64,000 nt of DNA from Spongiivirga sp046524175 (GCF_046524175.1 NZ_JBEFZF010000004.1:434001-498000); one strand, 5' to 3'. Counted from the stretch's first letter, positions 15,867 through 25,619 are shown. Made by a program: numbers and translations. The notes: generated from the letters alone by a model not told the origin.

Positions 15867-18317
15867 ATGAGTAAATCAAAATTTTTGAGCATTGACAGTT
15901 TGTCATTTCAAGCAATTGACGAGGAGGCAGATTTAATTCCGTTAATGACCCCTGAAGATGAAGAAGAAATTAATAGGCAAGAACTACCCGAAACCTTACC
16001 TATTTTGCCTTTGCGAAATACGGTACTTTTTCCTGGTGTAGTTATACCTATTACTGCAGGTCGTGACAAATCGATTAAACTAATAAAAGACGCCAATAAT
16101 GGGAGTAAGCTAATAGGGGTAGTATCTCAAAAGGATGAGAGTATTGAAGACCCAGCACCAAAAGATATTAATACCTTAGGTACGGTGGCCCAAATATTAC
16201 GTGTACTAAAAATGCCAGATGGGAACACAACTGTTATTATACAAGGTAAAAAACGTTTTGAGGTAGCTGAGGTGCTTACCGAAAAACCATACCTCACAGC
16301 AACAGTACGAGCTGTTCCTGAAGTTCGACCTGAATCTGATAATGAGGAATTTGGGGCTATCATCGAATCGATCAAAGATTTAGCTTTAGAAATCATTAAA
16401 GAAAGTCCAAACATACCTAGTGAGGCTTCTTTTGCAATCAAAAATATAGAGAGTAACAGTTTTCTGGTCAATTTCGTAAGCTCGAATATGAATCTTTCTG
16501 TTGCCGAAAAACAGGAGATTTTAAGCCTCTCTGATTTAAAAGAACGCGCTTTGGCAACCCTAAAGCATATGAATGTTGAATATCAGAAATTAGAGCTGAA
16601 GCAAGATATTCAGTCTAAGGTTCGTTCTGATATGGACCAGCAACAGCGGGAGTATTTCTTACATCAGCAGATGAAAACCATTCAAGAAGAATTGGGCGGG
16701 GTTAGTAATGAGCAGGATTTTGAAGAAATGCGCAAACGCGCCAAGAAGAAAAAGTGGGATGATAAGATAAAAGAGCATTTTAATAAAGAGCTTGCTAAAA
16801 TGCAGCGTATGAATCCGCAGGTAGCTGAGTATTCGATACAACGAAACTATCTTGATCTTTTTCTTGATTTACCATGGAATGAATTTTCTAAAGATCAGTT
16901 CGATTTAAAGCGCGCACAAAAAATACTTGATCGGGATCATTATGGACTAGAAGATGTCAAAAGACGTATTATAGAGTATTTAGCAGTTATTAAACTGCGT
17001 AATGACATGAAGTCGCCTATTTTGTGCTTGTATGGACCACCAGGTGTTGGTAAAACTTCACTTGGGAAGTCGGTTGCGGAAGCATTAGGTAGAGAGTATG
17101 TACGAATTTCCTTGGGTGGTTTGCGAGATGAAGCAGAAATACGTGGTCACCGTAAAACGTATATTGGTGCTATGCCCGGGCGTATCATACAAAGTTTGAA
17201 AAAAGCAGGGACCTCAAATCCAGTTTTTGTCTTGGATGAAATTGACAAATTATCATCTAGTCATCAGGGTGATCCTTCTTCTGCTATGTTAGAAGTGTTA
17301 GACCCCGAGCAGAATACAGAGTTTTATGATAACTTTTTAGAAATGGGGTTTGACCTTTCTAAGGTTATGTTCATTGCAACTGCAAATAGTTTAAGCACCA
17401 TTCAACCTGCATTGCGTGATCGTATGGAGATTATTAATGTTACTGGCTATACAATAGAAGAGAAGGTTGAAATAGCGAAACAGCACTTATTACCTAAACA
17501 GATTGCAGAGCATGGGCTTTCTAAAAAAGATATCAAACTTGGTAAAAAACAGCTCGAAAAAATAGTTGAAGGCTATACGCGAGAAAGTGGTGTTCGTGGT
17601 CTTGAAAAACAGATTGCGAAAATGGTGCGCTATGCGGCAAAGAATATTGCGATGGAGGAGGCATATGACACAAAAATTTCTTCCGAAGTGGTCGAGGAAG
17701 TCCTTGGTCCACCACGTCTTGAACGAGATAAATATGAGAACAATGAAGTGGCGGGTGTTGTTACGGGCTTGGCATGGACTAGTGTTGGAGGCGATATTTT
17801 ATTTATAGAATCTATCCTTTCAAAAGGAAAAGGCAACCTTTCCATAACAGGTAATCTTGGAAAGGTAATGAAGGAGTCAGCTACTATTGCGATGGAATAC
17901 ATCAAGGCAAATGCATCGACTTTAGGAATTAACCCTGATATTTTTGATAAATACAATGTTCATATTCATGTACCTGAAGGGGCAACTCCTAAAGATGGAC
18001 CAAGTGCAGGGATAACAATGTTGACCTCTTTAGTGTCGCTCTTTACACAAAGAAAAGTGAAGAAGAGTATAGCGATGACTGGTGAAATTACCCTAAGGGG
18101 TAAGGTACTTCCTGTTGGTGGTATTAAAGAAAAAATATTGGCAGCTAAACGAGCACGCATTAAAGAGATTTTGCTGTGCGTAGATAATAAAAAAGATATA
18201 GAAGAAATCAAACAAGAATATTTGAAAGGGCTCACTTTTCATTATGTTAACGATATGAGCGAAGTGCTTAATTTGGCACTTACAAACCAAAAAGTAAAAA
18301 ATGCTAAGCAGTTATAA
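15867..18317 (+). CDS. lon: ATP-dependent protease Lon
   Basis: 816 residues, full length for Lon. N-terminal LonN substrate domain (about 40-245), coiled helical segment (about 245-360), AAA+ module with Walker A GPPGVGKT (about 390-397) and Walker B VFVLDEIDK, and C-terminal serine protease domain with catalytic Ser about 713 (PKDGPSAGIT) and Lys in KEKILAAKRA. Degrades damaged and regulatory proteins in the cytosol. ATG 15867 gives a short acidic N-terminal extension typical of Bacteroidetes Lon. Confidence 0.98.
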   Translation: MSKSKFLSIDSLSFQAIDEEADLIPLMTPEDEEEINRQELPETLPILPLRNTVLFPGVVIPITAGRDKSIKLIKDANNGSKLIGVVSQKDESIEDPAPKDINTLGTVAQILRVLKMPDGNTTVIIQGKKRFEVAEVLTEKPYLTATVRAVPEVRPESDNEEFGAIIESIKDLALEIIKESPNIPSEASFAIKNIESNSFLVNFVSSNMNLSVAEKQEILSLSDLKERALATLKHMNVEYQKLELKQDIQSKVRSDMDQQQREYFLHQQMKTIQEELGGVSNEQDFEEMRKRAKKKKWDDKIKEHFNKELAKMQRMNPQVAEYSIQRNYLDLFLDLPWNEFSKDQFDLKRAQKILDRDHYGLEDVKRRIIEYLAVIKLRNDMKSPILCLYGPPGVGKTSLGKSVAEALGREYVRISLGGLRDEAEIRGHRKTYIGAMPGRIIQSLKKAGTSNPVFVLDEIDKLSSSHQGDPSSAMLEVLDPEQNTEFYDNFLEMGFDLSKVMFIATANSLSTIQPALRDRMEIINVTGYTIEEKVEIAKQHLLPKQIAEHGLSKKDIKLGKKQLEKIVEGYTRESGVRGLEKQIAKMVRYAAKNIAMEEAYDTKISSEVVEEVLGPPRLERDKYENNEVAGVVTGLAWTSVGGDILFIESILSKGKGNLSITGNLGKVMKESATIAMEYIKANASTLGINPDIFDKYNVHIHVPEGATPKDGPSAGITMLTSLVSLFTQRKVKKSIAMTGEITLRGKVLPVGGIKEKILAAKRARIKEILLCVDNKKDIEEIKQEYLKGLTFHYVNDMSEVLNLALTNQKVKNAKQL

Positions 18318-18371
18318 ATGCGGCTTGTCTAAGTTTTAGTATCTTCATCCTCCACACAAAACTAAAACAAC

Positions 18372-19070
18372 ATGAAAGGTGTCATTGTAGCTATTGACGG
18401 CTATTCCAGCACTGGTAAAAGTACCTTGGCAAAAAGACTTGCTGCTGCATTAGATTACATTTATGTAGATACTGGAGCTATGTATAGGGCAGTCACCTAT
18501 GCTGCCATGAAAAATGACATCATTACTGATGGTCATATCGACAGAGATGCTTTAAAGAGTTTACTTGGTAGTATAAAACTATCTTTCGAACTGAATAAGA
18601 AAACTGGAAATGCCGATATTTTCTTGAATGGCGAAAATGTTGAGGTTCCTGTTAGAACACTTGAAGTTTCTGTGCATGTTAGTAACATCGCAGCCATTTC
18701 TGCGGTGCGTAAAAAACTGGTACAGCAACAGCAAGAAATGGGAGAAAACAAAGGCATTGTAATGGACGGTAGAGATATAGGTACCGTGGTGTTTCCGAAG
18801 GCAGAAGTGAAGTTTTTTCTAACAGCCTCTCCAGAAAAAAGAGCCTTACGCAGATATAAAGAGTTACAGGATAAAGGTGAAAAAGTCTCGTACGACGATG
18901 TACTGAAGAACGTTCAAAATAGGGATTACATTGACTCACACAGAGAAGATTCACCGCTTAAAAAAGCGGATACTGCTGTCGAGATAGACAATAGCGATAT
19001 GGGCTTGGACGAACAGTTAGAGCGAATGCTGAGTTATACCAAGGATATCATTGAGCAAATAACTAATTAG
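18372..19070 (+). CDS. cmk: Cytidylate kinase
   Basis: 232 residues: P-loop GYSSTGKSTLAKRLA (residues 9-23, with SST in place of the usual PSG of many Cmk), CMP-binding segment DTGAMYRAVTYA, and DGRDIGTVVFPKAEVKFFLTAS with the LID arginines RALRRYKEL. Phosphorylates CMP and dCMP with ATP. Starts 55 bases after lon and may share its transcript. Confidence 0.96.
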   Translation: MKGVIVAIDGYSSTGKSTLAKRLAAALDYIYVDTGAMYRAVTYAAMKNDIITDGHIDRDALKSLLGSIKLSFELNKKTGNADIFLNGENVEVPVRTLEVSVHVSNIAAISAVRKKLVQQQQEMGENKGIVMDGRDIGTVVFPKAEVKFFLTASPEKRALRRYKELQDKGEKVSYDDVLKNVQNRDYIDSHREDSPLKKADTAVEIDNSDMGLDEQLERMLSYTKDIIEQITN

Positions 19071-19132
19071 AAAGTAGTAATAAGAAGTTTTATACTAAGC
19101 TTTAAAATTAAAAAGGTAGGACTGAATCTTTA

Positions 19133-19960
19133 ATGAAAACAGTATTTAGCTCTTTTATAAAACAAATTAGTTTTTCAAATTTTTGGGTTAGAAATGGCTT
19201 TGTAATTGTAATCATTTCCATTTTGGCAAACCATCTTATTGAGCCAGAAAATTTTCCATTTCATAACGATTATGAATTTCCTTTATTTCCGATTGTTGTT
19301 TCAATTATAGGTGGAGGTATAATGATTTTGATTGCTAGCGTTAATTTCAAGTATTTTAAAAAGAAATACTTTACTGAAAAAATTAGCATACGAGTGCTAT
19401 TACGTTTCCTTTTTTCAACTTTAGGGTATATCACTATACTATATCTCTTTTTATATTTTGGATTAAATGGTTTAATTAATGGAATTGATTCATATAGTAT
19501 TTATCATTTATTAACGGGGCTTACGGTCTCCCTACTCATATGCACTCTAGGAATTGCGCTTTTGTTTTCAACCGATATTTATAAACTTCATAAGCTTGTC
19601 TCGATAAAAGGAACACTTAAAGTGCAACAAGGAGGTAAAATAACATTAATTAAGTATCCTGAAATTGCCTTTATATATAGTGAAAATAAAATAGTACATA
19701 TTGTAAAAACCGATGGAACAACAATTATTACGGATTTTACCTTAAATGAAGTTGAAAGCAAAATCAGCGAGCAAAGTTTTTATAGAGCAAATAGACAAAC
19801 TATTCTTCATCATCGTTCTGTTGAACAAGTACAGTCAATAGAAAATGGGAAATTATCCTTAATGCTCAAACCTGCTGTTAACAGCAAAAATGCTTTTCAA
19901 ATAACCATTAGTAGATACAAAAAACAAGAATTTATGAACTGGTTTAATGATAAATTGTAG
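19133..19960 (+). CDS. Membrane-anchored LytTR DNA-binding protein
   Basis: 275 residues: four predicted membrane helices in about 20-150 (WVRNGFVIVIISILA, FPIVVSIIGGGIMILIA, FLFSTLGYITILYLF, LLTGLTVSLLICTLGIAL), then a cytosolic LytTR domain (about 170-275; IAFIYSENKIVHIVKTDG, FYRANRQTILHH). It has no receiver domain, so activity must be controlled through the membrane part or abundance. It is a relative in design of the protein at 28645. Not obviously operonic. Confidence 0.88.
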   Translation: MKTVFSSFIKQISFSNFWVRNGFVIVIISILANHLIEPENFPFHNDYEFPLFPIVVSIIGGGIMILIASVNFKYFKKKYFTEKISIRVLLRFLFSTLGYITILYLFLYFGLNGLINGIDSYSIYHLLTGLTVSLLICTLGIALLFSTDIYKLHKLVSIKGTLKVQQGGKITLIKYPEIAFIYSENKIVHIVKTDGTTIITDFTLNEVESKISEQSFYRANRQTILHHRSVEQVQSIENGKLSLMLKPAVNSKNAFQITISRYKKQEFMNWFNDKL

Positions 19961-20036
19961 AATACAATGATTATTCGGCGGTTATTTTAATACCATTCAG
20001 TAAAAATAAGTTGTAAATAGCCTTTTACCTTGCTTG

Positions 20037-20069
20037 ATCGTTTTTACTTCGCTTAGAATTAAAAACGAT
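20037..20069 (+). repeat. Perfect inverted repeat in the leader of the CPBP protease gene
   Basis: ATCGTTTTTA (20037-20046) and its exact complement TAAAAACGAT (20060-20069) flank a 13-base loop, ending four bases before ATG 20074. A near -7 box TACCTTGC just upstream would start the transcript at about this hairpin. It may be an operator or a 5' stability/translation hairpin. Confidence 0.4.
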
Positions 20070-20073
20070 AAAA

Positions 20074-20721
20074 ATGAGCAAGACCTTTTTAACTTCAAAA
20101 CTAACACCTGTAATCGCTATTATTCTTTGCATAATTTTATATGCATCAGGGTATTTTCAAATGATCATAGCTGGGCTAATATTTATATTAGCCAGTGCCC
20201 TAGAGTATAAAAAAGACTGTTTTCAATCCTTGGGCTTTCAGCGAAAAAACTTCAATGTAAAAAGTCTGTTAGTAGTGGCTCCAATATTGGGTGTAGTTTT
20301 TTTTCTTTTTTATTACTATGTCATGGTACCGGGGGTAACATATCTTACAGGACAGCCAATCGACTATTCTATATTCGAAACCTACAAGGGTAACCTGCCA
20401 GCAACATTAGGTTTACTCGCTCTTATCTGGGTGTCGGCTGCTTTTGGTGAAGAAATTGTATTTAGAGGATATTTAATGAAGCAGTTTACCAAGTTTTTCG
20501 GATCAAGTAAAATTAGCCTGATTATTAATATTCTACTTTTTGGATTTCTATTTGGATGGGTTCACGCGTATCAAGGAATAACTGGCCAAATAATAACTGG
20601 TATTATAGGTATGGTTTTGGCGATTATTTTTCATATCCGTAATAACGATTTATGGTTCAATATTGCTGTTCATGGTTTTATTGATACCGTTGCTGTCGTA
20701 TTTATATATTATGGGATATAG
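20074..20721 (+). CDS. CPBP-family intramembrane glutamic endopeptidase
   Basis: 215 residues, about six to seven membrane helices. The catalytic motif EEIVFRGYL (Glu126-Glu127, Arg131) and downstream conserved His residues in GWVHAYQG and AVHGFIDT fit the CPBP/Abi (Rce1-like) intramembrane protease family. These cleave membrane peptides or prenylated substrates; no partner is visible. An inverted repeat sits in its leader and a terminator follows it. Confidence 0.9.
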   Translation: MSKTFLTSKLTPVIAIILCIILYASGYFQMIIAGLIFILASALEYKKDCFQSLGFQRKNFNVKSLLVVAPILGVVFFLFYYYVMVPGVTYLTGQPIDYSIFETYKGNLPATLGLLALIWVSAAFGEEIVFRGYLMKQFTKFFGSSKISLIINILLFGFLFGWVHAYQGITGQIITGIIGMVLAIIFHIRNNDLWFNIAVHGFIDTVAVVFIYYGI

Positions 20722-20762
20722 TTAAATCATCAAAACAATTAAAGTCTTCATGCAATATAAAA

Positions 20763-20790
20763 AAGGCTACCTAATTAATTCGGTAGCCTT
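20763..20790. terminator. Terminator between convergent CPBP and BON-LysM genes
   Basis: A 9-base perfect stem (AAGGCTACC 20763-20771 with GGTAGCCTT 20782-20790). The preceding A-run gives a U-tract on the minus strand; on the plus strand the tail is weaker. Placed between two convergent stops. Confidence 0.75.
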
Positions 20791-20811
20791 ATACTATAAA
20801 AATCTATTCTG

Positions 20812-21192
20812 TTACAAATTCGGAATTACTAATTCTTGATCAGGGTGAATAAGATCTGGGTTTTTAAGAATATTAGTATTCGCTTCGAAAATTTGCTTGT
20901 ATTTCATCGCATCGCCATAGTAGTGCTTAGCAATTTTCCCTAAAGTTTCGCCTTTTTGTACCGTATGGCGCGCGTAAACACTAGTATCTTCAACTGTAAT
21001 ATTTGCTTGGATATCGGATGGCGATTCACCACCAATCTCTTTTATTTTATCCCATAAAAGATTTTTCTCATATTGATTACTCGCTTGTCCTTTTATTTTT
21101 AATACTCCACCTTCTTCATTAACAGCACCATCTTTGATACCTAATTTCTCACCTAGGTTTAGTACTTCTTGATATTTGGCTTTTGCACTCAT
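20812..21192 (-). CDS. BON-LysM protein (Kbp/YgaU-like)
   Basis: 126 residues: an N-terminal BON-like domain (about 10-70, GGVLKIKGQASNQYEKNLLWDKI) and a C-terminal LysM domain (about 75-125, HTVQKGETLGKIAKHYYGDAMKY...LIHPDQELVIP). No signal peptide is seen. This is the layout of E. coli Kbp (YgaU), a potassium-binding cytosolic protein, though the potassium role here is inference. A near-consensus -7 box TATCTTTA lies at 21228-21235 on the minus strand. Confidence 0.88.
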   Translation of the reverse strand: MSAKAKYQEVLNLGEKLGIKDGAVNEEGGVLKIKGQASNQYEKNLLWDKIKEIGGESPSDIQANITVEDTSVYARHTVQKGETLGKIAKHYYGDAMKYKQIFEANTNILKNPDLIHPDQELVIPNL

Positions 21193-21471
21193 AGTATAAA
21201 GTTTATTGGTTTAATTATTAATATAGTTAAAGATACATTTTTTTAAAAAGCCCTAAAAATTGTTTGATTGGTAATTCCTGTTTTAGATTAAATGCATGTT
21301 TTACGGATAAAAACATGGAATATTGGGTAGATCTTATAAATCCTGAAAAAATCAAATCATGAAAAGCTAGTTTTAAATTCTTCAATATCAAATTGAGAGT
21401 GGTCAACGAAATGAGCGCTATATTTTACCTTTTTAATAACATGCTACGTCATGCAGTTGGTTATCTTTGCC

Positions 21472-21479
21472 TTTTTGAT
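21472..21479 (+). promoter_or_regulatory. Predicted -7 box for tgt
   Basis: TATCTTTG fits the Bacteroidetes -7 consensus TAnnTTTG and ends 12 bases before ATG 21492, giving a very short leader. No -33 TTTG is visible. The remainder of 21193-21491 shows only a possible 15-codon frame at 21315 and no gene. Confidence 0.5.
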
Positions 21480-21491
21480 TTTTGAAAGTGA

Positions 21492-22622
21492 ATGAAATTT
21501 GATCTCTTAACAACTGATGCGAATAGTAAGGCCCGTGCAGGACTTATTACCACGGATCACGGTACTATTGAAACTCCTATTTTTATGCCGGTTGGCACTG
21601 TAGCTTCTGTCAAAGGGGTACATCAACGGGAACTAAAAAATGATATTAATCCAGACATCATTTTAGGAAACACATACCACTTATACTTGCGTCCGCAAAC
21701 CACAATTTTGGAACAGGCAGGCGGTTTACATAAGTTCATGAATTGGGATCGAAATATATTAACCGATAGCGGTGGTTATCAGGTATATTCGCTTTCTGCT
21801 AACCGAAAGATTAAAGAAGAGGGTGTGAAGTTTAAGAGTCATATAGATGGCTCATATCATGTTTTTACACCCGAGAACGTGATGGAAATTCAACGCACCA
21901 TTGGAGCCGATATTATCATGGCTTTCGATGAGTGCACTCCTTATCCATGTGATTATCAATATGCCAGGAATTCCATGCATATGACCCATAGATGGTTAGA
22001 GCGCTGTATTTCGCATTTAAAGAAAACACCATTAAAATACGATTATAACCAGACCTTTTTCCCAATTGTACAGGGTAGTACATATAAAGATCTTAGAAAA
22101 CAGTCTGCAGAGTATATTGCGAACACACAACAATTCGGGAATGCGATCGGAGGGCTATCCGTAGGTGAACCTGCAGAAGAAATGTACGAGATGACAGAAG
22201 TGGTCACAGACATACTTCCTGAAGATAAGCCCAGATACTTGATGGGAGTGGGAACGCCTATTAATATTTTAGAAAATATTGCTTTAGGGGTCGATATGTT
22301 TGACTGTGTTATGCCCACGCGTAATGCTAGAAACGGCATGTTGTTTACTGCACACGGTACCATAAATATCAAAAACAAGAAATGGGAAGATGATTTTTCT
22401 CCAATTGATGAAATGGGAATTACTTGGGTAGATACTGATTATACAAAGGCGTATTTAAAACATTTATTTTCAGTAAATGAATTATTAGGAAAGCAAATTG
22501 CTACTATACATAACCTAGGATTTTATTTGTGGTTGGTACGAGAAGCTAGAAAACATATCTTAGCAGGCGATTTCCGCACATGGAAAGATATGATGGTTAA
22601 ACAAATGGACAAACGCCTATAA
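21492..22622 (+). CDS. tgt: tRNA-guanine transglycosylase (queuine/preQ1)
   Basis: 376 residues: TIM-barrel Tgt with the catalytic aspartates in TDSGGYQ (Asp92) and FDCVMPTRNARNG (Asp271), and the substrate loop GGLSVGEP. It exchanges guanine-34 for preQ1 in GUN tRNAs. The C-terminal region where most Tgt enzymes have the zinc motif CxCxxC reads GITWVDTDYTKAYL, so the three cysteines are absent while the IHN histidine remains; from memory this is shared by Bacteroidetes homologues. It is followed after 3 bases by the LptF/G permease. Confidence 0.96.
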   Translation: MKFDLLTTDANSKARAGLITTDHGTIETPIFMPVGTVASVKGVHQRELKNDINPDIILGNTYHLYLRPQTTILEQAGGLHKFMNWDRNILTDSGGYQVYSLSANRKIKEEGVKFKSHIDGSYHVFTPENVMEIQRTIGADIIMAFDECTPYPCDYQYARNSMHMTHRWLERCISHLKKTPLKYDYNQTFFPIVQGSTYKDLRKQSAEYIANTQQFGNAIGGLSVGEPAEEMYEMTEVVTDILPEDKPRYLMGVGTPINILENIALGVDMFDCVMPTRNARNGMLFTAHGTINIKNKKWEDDFSPIDEMGITWVDTDYTKAYLKHLFSVNELLGKQIATIHNLGFYLWLVREARKHILAGDFRTWKDMMVKQMDKRL

Positions 22623-22625
22623 ACT

Positions 22626-23705
22626 GTGCTTACACTCATTGACCGATATATCATCAAAAAGTACCTATCGACCTTTACGGTACTTTTTATCATGTTCATA
22701 CCCATCGCAATTATGGTCGATGTGTCTGATAAGGTTGATAAATTTCTAGAGCGAAAAGTACCATTTGATGCAATCGTAGGATATTACCTTGATTTCACTG
22801 TTTATTTTGCTAATCTCCTTTTTCCCATTTTCCTTTTTATATCGGTTATCTGGTTCACTTCTAAGATGGCGAATAATACCGAGGTGGTGGCGATGTTGAG
22901 TTCCGGTATCTCATTTTCACGATTTTTACGTCCATTTATGATCAGTGCAGGTATTATTGCTGCTTTTGGGTTTTTTATGAGCGTGATACTAGTTCCTATA
23001 TCGAGTCGCGGTTTTTACGAATTTAAATACAAATGGCTAAAAAGGAAGGACACTTCTAGAGAAACGGTCAATTTGTACAAGCAAATTAGCCCAAATGACT
23101 TTATCTACTCTAGTAGCTTTGATCTTGAGAAAAAACGAGCAAATCGATTTACCTTAGAGCATTTCGAGGATAATGAATTAAAAATTAAACTCACAGCTTC
23201 AAATATCACTTGGATAGAAGAAGATAGTTTATATCGTCTACGTAGATATACAAAGCGAATTATTGGACCTGGAGATGATATTATCGAACGTAAACGAGAA
23301 CACGACACCATCTTCAATTTTGATCTCGAAGACCTTACTCCCAATAATTATACGGCAGAAACATTGAGTTATACGGCACTTAATAAATTCATAAAGCAAG
23401 AAACGATGCGGGGTTCATCAAATATTAATCGATACTTAATGGTGAAGTATAAAAAATGGAGTTTACCGTTTTCAGCATTTGTACTTACCGTAATAGCGGT
23501 TGCTGTTTCATCAATAAAGCGTCGTGGTGGTATGGGAGTAAACTTGGCATTCGGTATTATTATCGCATTTACATTTATTTTTTTAGATAAAATACTAGGT
23601 GTTTTAGCCCAAAAGTCAGGTATGGAGCCCATTGTTGCAGTCTGGCTACCTAATATTATGTTCGGTATACTGGCAATTTATCTATTAAACAATGCCAAAC
23701 GCTAA
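22626..23705 (+). CDS. LptF/LptG-family lipopolysaccharide export permease
   Basis: 359 residues from GTG 22626. Three N-terminal membrane helices (IDRYIIKKYLSTFTVLFIMF and two more), a periplasmic beta-jellyroll (about 130-270) and three C-terminal helices are the YjgP/YjgQ plan. These permeases extract LPS from the inner membrane with LptB. The short N-terminus and IDRYIIKKY motif favour LptG over LptF, but the symbol is not certain. The stop overlaps the start of the DMT transporter by 14 bases. Confidence 0.9.
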   Translation: MLTLIDRYIIKKYLSTFTVLFIMFIPIAIMVDVSDKVDKFLERKVPFDAIVGYYLDFTVYFANLLFPIFLFISVIWFTSKMANNTEVVAMLSSGISFSRFLRPFMISAGIIAAFGFFMSVILVPISSRGFYEFKYKWLKRKDTSRETVNLYKQISPNDFIYSSSFDLEKKRANRFTLEHFEDNELKIKLTASNITWIEEDSLYRLRRYTKRIIGPGDDIIERKREHDTIFNFDLEDLTPNNYTAETLSYTALNKFIKQETMRGSSNINRYLMVKYKKWSLPFSAFVLTVIAVAVSSIKRRGGMGVNLAFGIIIAFTFIFLDKILGVLAQKSGMEPIVAVWLPNIMFGILAIYLLNNAKR

Positions 23706-24582
23706 GCTAAAAAACTACCTACATCTTCACTTTATTGTTTTCATCTGGGGTTTTACTGCGGTCTTAGGAGCCTTGATAAGTATTGATGCTGTTCCTCTTG
23801 TTTGGTATCGAATGCTGATGGCAAGCGGTATTATATTGGTATATATCACTTTTCGAAAGGTACACTTAAAAATTAGTAAAAGACAATTGTTATGGTATGG
23901 TATCGCCGGACTTATGATTGCTGTTCATTGGTTGGCATTTTTTCATGCAATTAAAATTTCGAATGTATCAGTTACGCTAGCGACAATGGCAACAGGAGCA
24001 TTTTTCACTTCCATTTTAGAACCAATTATTTATAAACGAAAGTTTATTTTGTACGAACTAATTCTCGGATTATTTGTCATTGCCGGTCTTGCTGTTATTT
24101 TTCAATTTGAAGGAGACTATTTTTGGGGTATTTGCTTTGCGTTACTCGCATCCGTACTAGCAGCACTTTTTTCTATTATTAATGGCAAATTAGTACAACA
24201 AAACAATCCCATCACCATTTCTTTTTATGAATTATTAATCGGTGTTTTGGGCATTACTATGTATTTACTTATAAATCAAGAATTTTCATCTGAGTTTTTT
24301 GTGTTAAGCACTTCAGATTGGTTATTTATTGCGCTCTTGGCTTCATTTTGTACAGCCTATGCTTTTATAGCATCTAATGCAGTAATGAAATATTTAAGTC
24401 CATATACGGTAATGCTCACCATTAATTTAGAACCTGTGTATGGTATTTTATTGGCGTGGATTGTTTTAGGTGATAAAGAACAAATGAGCATACAATTCTA
24501 CTACGGAGCAATAATTATAATAATAACTGTTGTTGTAAACGGAATTCTTAAGAATCGAAAGTCAAAAACAAGCAAAGGGTGA
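23692..24582 (+). CDS. DMT-superfamily exporter (EamA domains)
   Basis: 296 residues with ten predicted membrane helices arranged as two EamA halves; the first opens HFIVFIWGFTAVLGAL, the second ends LEPVYGILLAWIVLGDKEQ, the conserved EamA signature. The family exports amino acids, nucleobases or other metabolites; the substrate is unknown. Its start lies within the end of the LptF/G gene, so tgt, permease and exporter are probably one operon. Confidence 0.9.
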   Translation: MPNAKLKNYLHLHFIVFIWGFTAVLGALISIDAVPLVWYRMLMASGIILVYITFRKVHLKISKRQLLWYGIAGLMIAVHWLAFFHAIKISNVSVTLATMATGAFFTSILEPIIYKRKFILYELILGLFVIAGLAVIFQFEGDYFWGICFALLASVLAALFSIINGKLVQQNNPITISFYELLIGVLGITMYLLINQEFSSEFFVLSTSDWLFIALLASFCTAYAFIASNAVMKYLSPYTVMLTINLEPVYGILLAWIVLGDKEQMSIQFYYGAIIIIITVVVNGILKNRKSKTSKG

Positions 24583-24604
24583 TAGCCATAATGGCCAAAA
24601 TTCC

Positions 24605-24612
24605 TATTTTTG
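24605..24612 (+). promoter_or_regulatory. Predicted -7 box for accA
   Basis: TATTTTTG matches TAnnTTTG and lies 29 bases before ATG 24642. No -33 element is visible, so this is a moderate call. Confidence 0.45.
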
Positions 24613-24641
24613 TTCTCTAACTAAAATCAAATAAAAATCTA

Positions 24642-25595
24642 ATGGAATATTTGGATTTTGAATTACCTATTAAAGATCTTGAAGAACAACTTAGTAAGTG
24701 CCAAGTAATAGGTGTTGAAAGTGAAATTGATGTTACTGATACGTGTAAGCAGATTGAAAAAAAACTGCAAGAAACGAAAAAAGACATCTACAAAAATCTG
24801 ACGGCTTGGCAACGAGTTCAATTGTCAAGACACCCGTCAAGACCTTACACGCTTGACTACATAAATGCGTTGGCCGGCGATTCATTTTTAGAGCTTCACG
24901 GTGATCGAAATGTTCGTGATGATAAGGCAATGATTGGTGGTTTGGGTAAAATTGATGACCAAAGTTTTATGTTTATTGGTCAGCAAAAAGGATTCAATAC
25001 AAAAACACGGCAATATCGAAATTTCGGGATGGCAAATCCTGAAGGGTATCGAAAGGCTCTTCGTTTAATGAAAAGTGCAGAGAAGTTTGGAATTCCTGTG
25101 ATTACACTAATTGATACTCCGGGTGCTTATCCTGGCCTAGAAGCTGAGGAGCGTGGGCAAGGAGAAGCAATTGCACGCAATATTCTGGAAATGACGCGAT
25201 TAAAAGTGCCTATTATTACCATAATTATTGGTGAAGGGGCATCTGGTGGCGCATTGGGGATTGGTGTTGGTGATCGCGTATTGATGCTTGAAAATACATG
25301 GTATTCGGTAATCTCTCCAGAATCTTGCTCATCGATCTTATGGAGAAGTTGGGAATATAAAGAACAAGCTGCCGATGCTTTGAAGTTAACAGCTGCTGAT
25401 ATGAAAAAGCAAAAGTTGGTGGATGAGATTGTAAAAGAGCCTTTAGGTGGCGCACATTCTGATCGTACTAAAACGTTTTTAACGGTGAAAAAGTCAATTT
25501 TAAAATCTTTTGAGACTTTAAAAAAGTTATCACCAGAGGAATTGATAGATCAGCGAATGGAAAAATATACTAATATGGGAGTGTATAATGGCTAA
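24642..25595 (+). CDS. accA: Acetyl-CoA carboxylase carboxyltransferase subunit alpha
   Basis: 317 residues, normal for AccA: N-terminal helical segment (1-80), then the carboxyltransferase fold with DTPGAYPG, GEGASGGALGIGVGDRV (oxyanion-hole glycines) and SPESCSSILWR. It works with AccD to move carboxyl from biotin to acetyl-CoA in fatty-acid synthesis. Its own promoter and terminator flank it. Confidence 0.97.
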   Translation: MEYLDFELPIKDLEEQLSKCQVIGVESEIDVTDTCKQIEKKLQETKKDIYKNLTAWQRVQLSRHPSRPYTLDYINALAGDSFLELHGDRNVRDDKAMIGGLGKIDDQSFMFIGQQKGFNTKTRQYRNFGMANPEGYRKALRLMKSAEKFGIPVITLIDTPGAYPGLEAEERGQGEAIARNILEMTRLKVPIITIIIGEGASGGALGIGVGDRVLMLENTWYSVISPESCSSILWRSWEYKEQAADALKLTAADMKKQKLVDEIVKEPLGGAHSDRTKTFLTVKKSILKSFETLKKLSPEELIDQRMEKYTNMGVYNG

Positions 25596-25619
25596 CTAGC
25601 TACTTTTACACTTGTTATC

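Noticed and set aside
21315..21362. A 15-codon open frame (MEYWVDLINPEKIKS)
   Set aside because: Too short to judge, no coding bias or overlap with the next start.
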